Shown: positions 36,601 to 44,064, counted from the stretch's first letter. The stretch is 64,000 nucleotides of DNA from Ignavibacteriales bacterium (GCA_016700155.1 CP065001.1:2480001-2544000), one strand, 5' to 3'. Numbers and translations: made by a program. The notes: generated from the letters alone by a model not told the origin.

Positions 36601-38085
36601 TACGGTATTAGTATGAATGCCATAAAGTATTGATGATGTACCTGTATTAGTTCCAGCTACTGATAAATCATAAATATTATTATTGAAGATATACTCTTCA
36701 GTAGGAGAAGAAATATTATAATAGCCGTATAAAATGCAGCTGGATGTACCTGAAGATGCAGTAAAAGAATTATTAAAAATATTATTACTACTGTAAGTAA
36801 TTATACTTGTAGCAGCACGGGTACAGTACAACGTACCTGATGCACCCGTCTTCTGGTTACCGTTTACAGTGTTGTTGTTCATATTAAGAGTAGTAGGAGA
36901 ACCTGCTTCTATACATGTAAAAAGTCCGGTTCCCGCCTGCACATTATTACTTACAGTATTGCTGTTAAGATTGACGATGGCCGCAGAACCCGTTGCTACT
37001 ATTGCATCAAAGGTTCCGGTGGTTGCTGTAGTGTATGAACAATTAGTTACGATATTGTTATTAAAATTGAGCGTGTTCCCTGCTGCAGTACTTCCGGAAC
37101 TACTGCTTATAGCAGCTAAACTGGAAGTAGTTGCAATACTTGTGACGGTTACCGTATTATTTATCACATTAAGGTTTGAAGAAGTCGCTGTTGATGTAAA
37201 AATTCCGTAGCCTGTCGATGTAAATCCTGAACCACCTCCTGCCGTATTATTTATTGTATTATAACCCACACTAAGGTTGTTATGGTATATCATATAAACA
37301 GCATAGGACGTTGTATTACTTCCGCCGCCGTAATTCTGTATTATGTTACCAGCACCATTTTGCCCGATAGTAAAATTCTGATCATAAAAATCAAATGGAG
37401 TTGTGTGAACGTAGCCGCGCAACACAATACCTGCATGAACATCCTGAATAGTATTACCTGTTAAAGTAACATTTTCATGCCTTCCGCCTGTTGACGTAAG
37501 CACTATTCCTGTTGATGAATTTAATGGTGAGCCTTCGACAAGATTTGAGGAATAAATGCCTATAACAAAAGCACTCGTTCCTTTGGTTAAATCAACTGTT
37601 GCATTTTTGATGGTCACAAACTTACAACCATCAACATCGCTTCCCCTCCGGAGGAAATAACCATATTCGATACCCTGATCGTTCGCTGCCACATCAATAC
37701 CATCAAACGTTACATAATCGGAACCCTGGATTATTATCACAGCATCACCCTGAGCGGCAAAAGTACTGGTTGCTCTCGTACCGGCATCAGTCCTGGTAAT
37801 TTTAGGATTAAGTCCGCCGCCATTTTTCTGAAAAACTATCGGATCAGAAGAAGTTCCTGTTGCGGTTAAAATGAGCGAGTCGGAAATAGTTTCAGTATGA
37901 CCGGCAGCAACATTAAATGTAATGCCACCGGAAGGAACAGGGTTCGAGTTTAAAAAAGTAATTGCAGCTTGTATTGTTGCATAATCCCCCGGGATATTAT
38001 AGGGTTGTCCGAAAAGATTACTGCTGAACACAGTTACAGCAATAAGAAGAAAGGCGCAGAAATACTTGTACAATGATTGTTGCAT
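27619..38085 (-). CDS. Giant secreted beta-helix protein with T9SS sorting domain
   Basis: About 3488 residues from the ATG at 38085, chosen over a GTG at 38094 because a GAGGTGGG ribosome site fits it. Signal peptide MQQSLYKYFCAFLLIAV...FSSNLFGQ. Four right-handed beta-helix blocks (roughly 35-760, 1010-1450, 1620-2090, 2410-3090), Ig-like spacers with the SxTNRxL motif, three DEF(D/S)G ladder ends, and two charged non-repeat inserts (about 890-1000 and 2275-2408), both opening with GDYTVG. Near 3110-3260 come two NGWNM...GYGYWV-type units, then the type A sorting domain (NYPNPFNPSTLIRFSLPED ... GLYIYELRT). Probably an adhesin-like or glycan-binding surface protein; that role is inference. 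Confidence 0.9.
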   Translation of the reverse strand: MQQSLYKYFCAFLLIAVTVFSSNLFGQPYNIPGDYATIQAAITFLNSNPVPSGGITFNVAAGHTETISDSLILTATGTSSDPIVFQKNGGGLNPKITRTDAGTRATSTFAAQGDAVIIIQGSDYVTFDGIDVAANDQGIEYGYFLRRGSDVDGCKFVTIKNATVDLTKGTSAFVIGIYSSNLVEGSPLNSSTGIVLTSTGGRHENVTLTGNTIQDVHAGIVLRGYVHTTPFDFYDQNFTIGQNGAGNIIQNYGGGSNTTSYAVYMIYHNNLSVGYNTINNTAGGGSGFTSTGYGIFTSTATSSNLNVINNTVTVTSIATTSSLAAISSSSGSTAAGNTLNFNNNIVTNCSYTTATTGTFDAIVATGSAAIVNLNSNTVSNNVQAGTGLFTCIEAGSPTTLNMNNNTVNGNQKTGASGTLYCTRAATSIITYSSNNIFNNSFTASSGTSSCILYGYYNISSPTEEYIFNNNIYDLSVAGTNTGTSSILYGIHTNTVAAAVKEIYDNDIYNLSAQSGTVYGISQLLGANVRIYKNSIYNLSNASTVTTTARTVGIQISSGTVYAYNNFISDLKAPNSTSIEAIRGISITSSTSTSTIGLYFNTIFLNASGGANFGTSGIYHTLSATTTTASLDMRNNIIVNNSTPSGTGLTVAFRRSSATSLNNYSETSNNNDFYAGTPGASNLIFYDGTNSDQNLGDFKNRVTPRETSSFTENPPFINSAVAPYNLHLSTLIATQTESGGTPVTTPIAVTDDFDGITRNAVTPDVGADEFSGIGADFTPPTISYTSLANTGSLTNRSLVVNITDASGVPTTAPGWPILYWRINAGSWTAATPVSVSGSDYTYNFGAGVVLGDVVSYYVVAQDVPGNVTALPSAGAGGFTTNPPAASTPPTTPYSYTIVSSPLAGDYTVGLNLFNSLTGKNISFEKVTHKVMKQVWFENPLSEAELKSEIPVEPTGFFQLMEVEEITWKPMQNGVEYTGDLYVKRSEYPQLNFPDGIEGLYATITAAVQDLNVRGISAATNFLLVDATYPTETFPITIDIANEYLPSAVNPFTIKPNTGVTATVSGISASSIFKLNGADYITFDGSNSGTSSRNLTIENTSTGTNTAVFWISSLGDGAGASNNTIKNCIVKSGSNTVTSTFGIYSGGATISTTGTGSDNDNLTVQNNEVIKSYRAVYSRGTTSGLTDGLNITQNTIGSSNVDDYVLFRGVDITNASSPNVSNNTIFNFFMTATGSIAGIELGTNVTDATLSKNYIHTLETNNTGGYGAYGIFISSGTGTSGITIANNSIAGLRTYGDGNSTTFNPFGIRITGGTGHKVYFNSINMFGAFSEPDTNNISAAIEITSNTVTGLDIRNNIFANSMTGAVNSKVYSIYAVTGVTFGTINNNDYFVSGSNGVLGFLSVDIPTLTGWKFASGQDASSYNANPLFTGNLNLHINSGLTPTVLESGGATIAGINTDFDNDARPGPVGSVNGGATAPDIGVDEFDGVPSVPMVYASSTVTQTNTGYLLNGSTNNEIIGIQVVTTGANDPLILESLSITTTGTTNLADITNAKVWYSGTSPVFATAVQFGTTLAVPTASFSVTGSQALVEGTNYFWLTFDLPANPTGGNTVDAQCNSITLSTTPYTPTVTNPAGNRSILGVLSGNYNVGTSHVFTSLTNAVVALNTNGVSGAVTFNLTDANYSTGETFPVTINQVTGASAVNTITIKPAASVTTSVVGTAASIIKLNGADYIIIDGSNSGGTDRSLTITNNSTSTSSAAVWVSSLGTGAGAENNTIKNCNISAGSNSVTSTFGIIASGTTISTSGTGAGNNDLNIINNNIIKSYYAIFTRGVASTGLLTGLNISNNLIGSNVFDDVVTFRGIDITNATAPVVSQNEIFNMQIATSVSIAGIDMGTNVTDAMVSRNKIYGLRSLTTSAYGAYGINISSGTGTSGIQIVNNLIYDLIVDGDGTSTTFNAFGIRITGGANHKVYYNSVNLFGALTGTTSTTADISAALIITSSTVTGIDIRDNIFSNSITGINPNGVKSYSEYVAAGTTLGTSNYNNNYVSGANGIFGYFAADILTLAAWRTATGQDLNSIDTNPAFNSNSNLVPQIGSPVLDAGTPIAGVTIDFSGVIRDVTNPSIGAYENGADAVGPEIIYAAFVNTTSTSNRILTDVTINDFSGVNVTTFKPRIYYKKSTDADVFGGNTSGDNGWKWTETAQTVSPFSFTVDYSKIFGGTVTMNDTVQYFVTAQDLFTTPQVSANPSLGFAATTVASVTSAPDFPYAYKIVGAPMSGDYTVGIGEFNRLNNRNLKLETRTRKVTIQVPVDVEVQKNKSELNKTLLDGKSSLQTNNDMKLKTSFKQNDELTVIVSNQGKDVSNEIKEESETQIVTNYVEKEIDQEYTVLVENGVVFEWKSYDERQADGVIEGLYPSISAAIADVNERGVSGPVRLLLTDASYTETYPIVLGNVVGSSAINTITIKPSTSVTTVINAASPVTAMFHLDGAKYFVFDGSNQTSGTTRNMTFANSSSSIPVFRMENDASYNVVKNSVFNTQNTSSTSGAVVLLSTTAAKGNTGNSFLNNQFLDNAGTRSANYIYSSGATALPNDSTTVTGNEFANFTASGVRGATGSGSNWTISNNHFYCSISAASALTPINLTPGIGSVSNSITGNFIGGSAMNAGGTPLVVTSSSSFSGMTVSVDSIISSSVSSNVIRNINLQGTGSHSFTGINATGGSLSISNNIVGDSLSANSILVAGSSTTTGIRVDATNHTNSFTVSGNRIANLNASGTGTAVRVRGIIQDIVNCNASYLNNTIHNLSTQSTGTGIAAGSQAAVGIYIYQEGYVGVHPIVSGNTIYNISADNNTAVATASAGMFCTNFDGVINANKIYNITNLSTGTNQDTPPIAAGLYFRYTGSGNAIINNMISLGDGQTNGVSYIGILNVIGFITNTINVHNNTVSLSGTASADGLNTFAFRRGYNATDSAITTISMKNNIFDNQRTGGTGKHYSIANFFYADGWIANASDYNVLNSSSASTVGNWIDTDQTFDSWKTISGGDSESISGETVTYTSVGNGDLHLNMGTTATLLESGGTIISGLNFDFDGDVRPGPLGSVNGGATAPDLGADEFDGVPAASSTFQLSVNVTNGWNMTSIPGLHPVNQNVNTWWINRNPLADVYKWNGSYTVVTLADPSEGYWMLHTGDQTYNTGEEWPSGGIQIVAHDPIPVINGWNMIGGYESNIPVAGLTTTPPGIIVTNTIYGWNGSYYNPTNLEPGYGYWVLINGGPGVINVPTVIDGSGTIAKQDDRSSWGKIIVTDATGKHFTLYTVNGEVNLDHYQMPPMPPAGAFDVRYSSQRMAENIRTNSRTIEMNSMVYPVTVRIENVSIKLQDETGRIVNTRMKDGEEYLISNSQVSKLNVSENIIPDVYALDQNYPNPFNPSTLIRFSLPEDVSNVTLTIYNALGQKVTELINSKLEAGQYEYRWNANDVASGLYIYELRTEKFSSVKKMMLLK

Positions 38086-38094
38086 AGTACCCAC

Positions 38095-38966
38095 CTCATA
38101 ATATGAATTTTTTATTTAGTTATTTTAAGAACACAGCGAAACCGAACGAATGAACTTATGAGCAAACGAAAATTTGTTTTGTACTGCACAGCTTTCTGAA
38201 CTTGAATTTGAGGACGTTCGTCTTTTACATTTGTTACCTCTCGAACAATAGTGATAATTTAAACTGGTGAGTTAAAAAAGATACCGGTATGCTTCCAACA
38301 CATTTAATTCTGGTATGTTCGATGACCATAGTACAACTCATCCGATTGAAAATAAATAATGAATAAATTCAAAAATGCTCGGACACAATTTTATCTATCG
38401 GATCAGTTGACGTCCACTAATGCCTTAGTCCTAAAAATACCTTGGTCTTGATATAATTACAGGTCAATAAAAGTATAAAAAAACTTTTTCCCCATTTGAT
38501 CATACTTCATGAAGAGCGAGACGACACGAATGGTTTAATTATAGTCTTTCGGCGGAAGAAAGTCAAAATAAATTTTTTAAATAATATGAGACAACAATAA
38601 CTGAACTTCAAAATAAAATAATCAGAAAACGTTGCCACAATTCGGGGTTTGATAAAACTCAAAAGAAATTAAAGATAAATTGATGAATAGTTAAATAATT
38701 AGCGGGATGCTGAACAAATTTCTAAGAAATATTTCAGAACAACTTCAATACTCTGAAATATCTTTTTTTTGCTGAGAATCTAGAACTTGTCGATTCTCCA
38801 CAGACACTTTTAATGCGTGAGTGTGCGGGATGAAGACTATTTATTTGAAAAAATATTTTGATAAAAACTGAACCACTTTTCAAAACTCTTTATAAACCTG
38901 ATAGGGAGTTGCCCTGTAAATGTAAGCCGTAAGGAATTAGGTTACGATTTAATGAGAACTATGGAA
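38095..38966. other. 870-base region without a gene
   Basis: AT-rich sequence upstream of the giant gene and downstream of the TPR gene. No open frame with a ribosome site, no tRNA and no strong hairpin with T run was found. It presumably holds the promoter of the giant gene; I cannot place it. Confidence 0.5.
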
Positions 38967-40238
38967 TTATTGTTTTAGAGTTTTTATTAATTCAACAGCG
39001 CGCTTTTGTACAAAGAGATAACGTTTATCCTGCTGCTCCTTTTCATAACGTATAAAGTCATTATAGTGATCCACTGCTTCTTTATACATCTTCAGAAAAT
39101 CACAGCTTACTCCGCATAAATATAAAGCAGATGTGTTATCAGGTTCGATGGTCAAAATCTTTTTCATATACACCAATACTTTTGAATAATCTTCCATCTC
39201 ATAATATATCTCACCGATGATATAAAGATAAGACGTGTTTGATGGTTCATGGATCAGAATATAGTTCAGATCTTTTATTGCATCAATATTCTGTTTCAAT
39301 TCCAGGAAAACCGCGTACCTGCTTTTACATATTTTCAGAGTGTCACCTTCCCTGTATAGCGCTTCATCAAAATCATTCAGGGCATCCTCATATTTTTTTA
39401 ATTTATATTTGACAATACCTCTGTTAGTAAATAGTATATCCTGATATCTGTCATTAAACGAATCATTAAATGATAAGCTTTCGTCTAAAACGCTGAGTGC
39501 AAGTTCATAGTTTTTTTCACTCATCAGTTGTGCAGCATAGTTATTGTATGCTGTCCGGATTCGCAGAATTTCTGTACTGAATAGTCCGAAGAGTTTTACC
39601 TTAGATAACATTTCATATGCTTTTTTATAATCCTGTTGCTTATCATAAATCAAACCTGCGCCCAGATAGCAATAGTCGGACTCAGGATTAAGTCGGAGAG
39701 CAGTAGTGTAATCAATCAGAGCGCTATCAAACATCAACTGTGAGGAAAACCAATCTCCGCGGCAGCTATAAAATAAATAGTTTGTGGAATCCTCGCTGAT
39801 CAATTTGTCATAAACCAGTTTTGCTTTACCTGATTCCTGCAATCTGTTAAAGTTAAAAGCTTTCAGCATTTGAAATGGTGCATACTGGTCAAATATTCGT
39901 CTATATAAATCCAGTTCACTTTCTTTGAGCAGATGGTTGTCGTATGCATTAAACAATTCAAAATATTGCTTCAGATTTTTTTCTTTTATTTTGCCTGAAT
40001 TAAAATCATCAAGAACCTGCTTCTGTAGCAGCAGATTATAAAGATAAATTTTGTCATTTATCAATTCATTAATGATCTGCTCACATTCCGTATATTTTCC
40101 ATTGATAACCAGTTTATAAATACTGTCATATTTTTTTTGTTTAATTGAGATGGAATCCTCAATGGAAGTATTAAAGCCGAAAGGATGAATAAGACCGGGA
40201 AATAAAAGAAGAAATAATAATGAGGTTCTCAATTTCAT
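38967..40238 (-). CDS. Exported tetratricopeptide-repeat protein
   Basis: About 423 residues from the ATG at 40238, which gives a proper signal peptide (MKLRTSLLFLLLFPGLIHPF); an upstream TTG adds eight residues and is less likely. At least six TPR-like units are visible from about residue 150: YLFYSCRGDWFSSQLMFDSA, CYLGAGLIYDKQQDYKKAYE, YQDILFTNRGIVKYKLKKYE, TSYLYIIGEIYYEMEDYSKV and TSALYLCGVSCDFLKMYKEA. TPR proteins are protein-protein scaffolds; partner unknown. It is monocistronic, with unannotated sequence on both sides. Confidence 0.82.
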   Translation of the reverse strand: MKLRTSLLFLLLFPGLIHPFGFNTSIEDSISIKQKKYDSIYKLVINGKYTECEQIINELINDKIYLYNLLLQKQVLDDFNSGKIKEKNLKQYFELFNAYDNHLLKESELDLYRRIFDQYAPFQMLKAFNFNRLQESGKAKLVYDKLISEDSTNYLFYSCRGDWFSSQLMFDSALIDYTTALRLNPESDYCYLGAGLIYDKQQDYKKAYEMLSKVKLFGLFSTEILRIRTAYNNYAAQLMSEKNYELALSVLDESLSFNDSFNDRYQDILFTNRGIVKYKLKKYEDALNDFDEALYREGDTLKICKSRYAVFLELKQNIDAIKDLNYILIHEPSNTSYLYIIGEIYYEMEDYSKVLVYMKKILTIEPDNTSALYLCGVSCDFLKMYKEAVDHYNDFIRYEKEQQDKRYLFVQKRAVELIKTLKQ

Positions 40239-40406
40239 ACCCTGATAAATATATGTATTCAATTTATGAGAACGGTATGATTACGTCAAATACATTTTAT
40301 AATTGTTATGACTTCCCCACTCCACCGAAAATCAATTAACTAACAAACATTAGTCATGTTTGATTATGTCATCCCAAATCTATTTAATTCTATATCACTT
40401 TTTTAC

Positions 40407-40480
40407 TCATAACCTGCCTGCTGACAGGCAGCCTCATAATTCATAACCTGCCTTGCCGTCAGGCAGGCTCATAACTCATA
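40407..40480. repeat. Tandem palindromic units (ATAACCTGCC...GGCAG)
   Basis: Two adjacent copies of CTCATAA(C/T)...CATAACCTGCCT followed by palindromes CTGCCTGCTGACAGGCAG and CCTTGCCGTCAGGCAGG. The same GCCGTCAGGCAAGG core recurs at 61666-61679 and near 62000. A dispersed repeat just downstream of the HTH gene. Confidence 0.65.
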
Positions 40481-40492
40481 ATTAATATCTAA

Positions 40493-40702
40493 CTACCCGT
40501 TGTTTTTGTATTCAATAATATCACCCGGCTGGCAGTCTAATGCTTTACAGATAGCTTCTAAGGTTGAGAGCCGGATAGCTTTTGCTTTTCCGTTTTTTAA
40601 TATCGAAAGATTAGCCATTGTAATCCCGATCTTTTCTGAAAGTTCAGTAACGCTCATTTTTCTTTTTGCAAGCATTACATCAATATTTATTATGATTGAC
40701 AT
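40493..40702 (-). CDS. XRE/Cro-family transcriptional regulator (YozG-like)
   Basis: 69 residues, essentially one helix-turn-helix: MLAKRKMSVTELSEKIGITM, then ANLSILKNGKAKAIRLSTLE and ICKALDCQPGDIIEY. This is the small Cro/C1-type regulator class related to YozG, often paired with a DUF2975 membrane protein, and here such a gene ends 10 bases upstream. Probably a repressor controlling its own operon; its signal is unknown. Confidence 0.9.
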   Translation of the reverse strand: MSIIINIDVMLAKRKMSVTELSEKIGITMANLSILKNGKAKAIRLSTLEAICKALDCQPGDIIEYKNNG

Positions 40703-40712
40703 ACATGCTCCT

Positions 40713-41195
40713 TTATACTGTTAAATCATTCTCGGCTTTTAAATCTACGGCATTCTGCAGAAGTTTTTGAAAAACACCTGCGGCGGTTGTAACTACGGAG
40801 GTGATAAATATCGCAATCAGACCCAGCATAACAGCCCCTGTAATATCATCCTTGCCTCGCTCAAAAATAAACAGGTATCCTTCAGCCCCGATAATAAAAA
40901 TGACAAGAGCAATCCCGCAGTATTTAATATTTCTTACAGCTTTAACAGAATGTTGTGAGAAAATTTTATTCTTATCAATGTAGCTTAAAAGTTTAATAGC
41001 CTGATAAAGCGCAAAGAAAAACGGAATTGACCCAATGTAAACATAAGCTAAGAACGGATCCTTAAAATAAATCTCAAAGACTGTCGCATTTACATTCCTT
41101 CCTTCGAGATGTGGTTCCCAAAGCATCAGCGCAAGAGTGAGAATTCCTATAAGACAAATAACGATCTTCAGGAATATTATTGAACCTTTTTTCAT
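40713..41195 (-). CDS. DUF2975-family membrane protein
   Basis: 160 residues with four predicted transmembrane helices (KIVICLIGILTLALMLW; YVYIGSIPFFFALYQAI; YCGIALVIFIIGAEGYLF; GLIAIFITSVVTTAAGVF) and the cytoplasmic YIDKNKIFSQHSVKAVRNIK motif typical of DUF2975. It precedes the XRE regulator in a two-gene operon, a known pairing in Firmicutes and Bacteroidota. The protein may sense a membrane or small-molecule cue for the regulator; that is inference. Confidence 0.85.
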   Translation of the reverse strand: MKKGSIIFLKIVICLIGILTLALMLWEPHLEGRNVNATVFEIYFKDPFLAYVYIGSIPFFFALYQAIKLLSYIDKNKIFSQHSVKAVRNIKYCGIALVIFIIGAEGYLFIFERGKDDITGAVMLGLIAIFITSVVTTAAGVFQKLLQNAVDLKAENDLTV

Positions 41196-41355
41196 AAAGT
41201 GCCTTAATTTGTTTACGCCAAAGCTAATAAATTATTTATCGTTTGTCAATATATTTATATTGATATACACTATATTTTTACTGAAACACACTAAACTTTG
41301 CTTTATTACTATTATTCCAGCCCCCGCGGGTGATGGTTTCTTGTTTCATCATACA

Positions 41356-41389
41356 AAAAAAAATGCTGATGGATGTGCCATCAGCATAA
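41356..41389 (-). terminator. Possible minus-strand terminator hairpin
   Basis: ATGCTGATGG-ATGTG-CCATCAGCAT, a perfect 10-base-pair stem, with eight A on its left, which is a T run on the minus strand. It lies about 65 bases after the stop of the outer-membrane gene at 41454. Confidence 0.85.
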
Positions 41390-41453
41390 AGATTTGTATT
41401 TCCGGGACCGACTTTTAATCTATAACAATGAGAAGATAAAGTACTTTATCATG

Positions 41454-42167
41454 TCAAAGAGATAATGAAACACCAAGTCTGATGAACCGGGCATCATAAA
41501 ACCAGCCGTCACTTTCTATTGACCTGCTGCTAATTATAGAAGCTGAAATACTATTGGATGATACATTATTATTTTCTTCTTTTAGCCAGGTGATACCTCC
41601 ATTAAGGTGAACTTCAGCAAACAAACTTATATTGTCAGCAATAAAGGCTTTAACCCCGCCAATCACCAGAACACCAGCATCATAATAAGTTTCATTATTT
41701 GAATTGGTAAAACCCGATGAAGTTCCTGTATCAGAAATGCGCTGTTCCTCGTATGATGATTTTCTAACCGAGTAACCCAATGAGGGACCACAACCTAAAT
41801 ATAGTTGTCCGAATGAAGTTGAAAATACCGGGACAATAATCTGTGGTGAGAACCCAACATAAAAATATTCATTGACTCTGTTTCCATCTATCTTGTTATT
41901 ATCTATTGTTGTGCTGCCGTAAACTGATCTGCCTTCATCATCAATATCCGACTTGTTTGTAGAAATATCCAACTCTGCACGGAGATAAAATTTATCGCTC
42001 TTATAAAAATCATATGATAAAGCATATCCATTAATAAAATAAATATTGAATGTGTGAAGATCTTTCAATGATGAACTATCTCTTACCTGTGCGTTTAATA
42101 TCCACGAATTAAATAGAAAAACGAATGAGCCGATCAGCATTACCTTGAATGTATTTTTCATTTCCAT
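41454..42167 (-). CDS. Outer-membrane beta-barrel protein
   Basis: 237 residues. Signal peptide (MEMKNTFKVMLIGSFVFLFN ... NAQ) and amphipathic strands (YFYVGFSPQIIVPVFST, QLYLGCGPSLGYSVRK, YYDAGVLVIGGVKAFIADNI) ending in RFIRLGVSLSL, with a hydrophobic last residue as in Gram-negative barrels. About eight strands fit this length. No specific family recognised. Monocistronic with its own terminator. Confidence 0.75.
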   Translation of the reverse strand: MEMKNTFKVMLIGSFVFLFNSWILNAQVRDSSSLKDLHTFNIYFINGYALSYDFYKSDKFYLRAELDISTNKSDIDDEGRSVYGSTTIDNNKIDGNRVNEYFYVGFSPQIIVPVFSTSFGQLYLGCGPSLGYSVRKSSYEEQRISDTGTSSGFTNSNNETYYDAGVLVIGGVKAFIADNISLFAEVHLNGGITWLKEENNNVSSNSISASIISSRSIESDGWFYDARFIRLGVSLSL

Positions 42168-42280
42168 CTCCCTGAAGTTTATTTATAGTTTATTGTAATT
42201 AGAGTGCGGTAATCATTTATTAATAATTGGATATCGATTGAATTAGCTTTTCTCTTTTGATTTTAATTTTCCTTACCCCT

Positions 42281-42356
42281 ACTGCCTATTGTCTGCTGCC
42301 TATTGCATATTGCCTACTGCCTATTGCATATTGCCTACTGCCTATTTCATATTGCC
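42281..42356. repeat. 21-base tandem repeat, about 3.5 copies
   Basis: The unit is CCTATTGCATATTGCCTACTG; two full copies are identical, with degenerate partial copies at each end. It lies in non-coding sequence. Short-unit tandem repeats like this vary in copy number between strains. Confidence 0.85.
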
Positions 42357-42661
42357 TTTCCTCTCTCCTCTTCTCCTGTCTTCATTCCTAAGTCACATTG
42401 TCCCCGCAAAAATTACTCCAGTATTTTCCGGAGAATATTATCAATAGGATCTTTGCTCTACTGATTTTGTATTTTATTTAAGACTTTAGTGCTGATAAAA
42501 AAATACAAACCATGCTGCGTGTTTGTTGTTCAGCAATTATTGAGTGAAGTGAAAAATTTTATTTTATTAGATGTGTGTGTCTCTGTATTGTATTTGGATA
42601 TTTCTGTCACAGCTTGGGCCGTAACAGAAATGAAATCATGTTGTGCTCATCAGCGATCGGA

Positions 42662-42960
42662 CATACTTCGACTCCATTGAAACTAAGTATCACATTTTGT
42701 TTTCCGGCATCAGGTATCCGGTATCCAGTATCAGGCATCTGGTATCTTGTACCCGTCTGCCGGCAGGCAAGGTCGGGCATCCATTCAATCATTCAATCTT
42801 TTAATCTTTAAATTTTTTAACATCCATTCCATATTCATCTGCTTTGTACATACTTCGGTGGCAGTGCCACTCAGTATGACACGTTGCTTCCCACGCCCGT
42901 ACCTATGTGGTTTCCAGTATCCGGTATCAAGCCTCTTGTATCCAGCATCCATTTAATCTT
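42662..42960. repeat. Cluster of dispersed repeat units
   Basis: Contains CATACTTCGACTCCATTGAA at 42662, a CCGGTATCC-type tract, a TTGTACCCG...CAGGCAAGGTC block near 42747-42776, and a 38-base stretch at 42849-42886 (core TTCGGTGGCAGTGCCAC, then TCAGTATGACACG) identical to 61739-61776. Related blocks recur at 61630-62050. The elements resemble REP/MITE-like sequences common in Bacteroidota genomes. Confidence 0.75.
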
Positions 42961-43131
42961 TCACTCATCCAGATATTCCTCCGCGTATCTCTGCGCCTTC
43001 TCTGCGCTCTCTGCGGTTAAATCTTTTTTTCTGCCCTTCTAAAATCATCAATCAAAAATCGTTAATCATTATTCAGTGTTCATTATGATTCCTGCGGTTA
43101 AATCCTTTTCTTGTGTGTCATTCTAAAATCA

Positions 43132-44064
43132 TTAATCCAATTTCCCATCAAGCCAGTGAATGATATTCAACAACAACTGAAGATTACACTTTGCCCGTGG
43201 TGTGTTCAGACCCACTCTCCGCTCATTCGAAACCTGTGCTGTAAACATTGCCGCTTCACCCCAGGTAATAATCCTTCCCTTACCGTATTTCTTAACCGCA
43301 CCCTGCGACCAGCCCTCAACAGATATTTTAGGAGTGCTGTCATTAAAATTCCACGCTGTATCAGGCATTAACGAAATAAAATTGCTGTTGAAATTAAGAA
43401 CTGAATAAGCGTCACCCGGTATTTGAAATGCCTGTCCCGTAAACGAAATTATTGAATCAACAGATTCAGAAACATTCCTGCCTGTGGTGATAATATTCTT
43501 TGCAAGAGTTTTATCCCTTAATGTAAAAAGATCAGGCGAGCCTAACTGGGTTGTGTCACCTGCAAAACCGTTATTCATTCTGAATCCAAACCTCTGAGCA
43601 AGCTCCATAGCAGCGCCGGGGAAAGGCATATGATCGGCTATTAAAAATAAACTTCCTCCGCTGCTGACCCATTCCGCTAACTGCTCAATTTCGTCGGGAG
43701 TAAAAGCTGAAGGTGTAGGCAGAGTCCAGTCGGAAATATTCCTCTCATTCAATGCATTTGCAATCACAAGGATCTTACACCCTGCTAATTCTTCCACCGT
43801 AAACTGAGTGCTGAATGGTTTTATAACATACCCGTCCTTTGCAAGTACATCCGCAAACGGTTTGTACCGCCCCTGCATAGTGTGAAAGTTATTGTGCGCT
43901 TCATCAATAAATATAGTTGGTCCTTCACCATAATTATATACCGGGTTATCAATCTTTGGAGTATAAGTTGAATCACCAAACTGTTGGGCAAGCACAAAGC
44001 TGCTGTAAAACAGTATACTAAACATAATGGTTACAGTGACAATGCCTGTGGATAGTCTCTTCAT
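43132..44064 (-). CDS. DUF4350-type exported protein
   Basis: 310 residues with a strong ribosome site (AAAGGAGA) and signal peptide (MKRLSTGIVTVTIMFSILFY ... VLAQ). GPTIFIDEAHNNFHTMQGRYKPFADVLAKDGY, then CKILVIANAL, IEQLAEWVSSGGSLFLIADHMP and GRIITWGEAAMF form a class-I glutamine-amidotransferase-like fold, as in the DUF4350 family and ThuA-like proteins. The catalytic Cys of amidotransferases is not evident. It is probably periplasmic, perhaps carbohydrate-binding. Its first ~60 codons and ~200 bases of upstream DNA are duplicated at 48276-48646. Confidence 0.75.
   Translation of the reverse strand: MKRLSTGIVTVTIMFSILFYSSFVLAQQFGDSTYTPKIDNPVYNYGEGPTIFIDEAHNNFHTMQGRYKPFADVLAKDGYVIKPFSTQFTVEELAGCKILVIANALNERNISDWTLPTPSAFTPDEIEQLAEWVSSGGSLFLIADHMPFPGAAMELAQRFGFRMNNGFAGDTTQLGSPDLFTLRDKTLAKNIITTGRNVSESVDSIISFTGQAFQIPGDAYSVLNFNSNFISLMPDTAWNFNDSTPKISVEGWSQGAVKKYGKGRIITWGEAAMFTAQVSNERRVGLNTPRAKCNLQLLLNIIHWLDGKLD

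Larger units (their letters stand above)
42168..43131. other. 960-base repeat-rich region without a gene
   Basis: This region contains a 21-base tandem repeat, copies of two dispersed repeats, and pyrimidine-rich tracts such as CTCTGCGCTCTCTGCGG, ending near the DUF4350 gene. Open frames here on both strands (for example 42489-42811 plus and 42607-42792 minus) are made of repeat sequence and I do not call them genes. Confidence 0.7.

Noticed and set aside
42489..42956. Overlapping plus and minus frames of 60-80 codons
   Set aside because: Made of dispersed repeat sequence (peptides like YPVSGIWYLVP and RYQMPDTGYRIPD are readings of CCGGTATC tracts).
42281..43131. Possible CRISPR array
   Set aside because: The 21-base units are contiguous with no unique spacers, and no cas gene is in the window.
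43132..44064. Glutamine amidotransferase activity for the DUF4350 protein
   Set aside because: The fold is similar but no catalytic Cys-His pair is evident, so I limited the call to the domain family.
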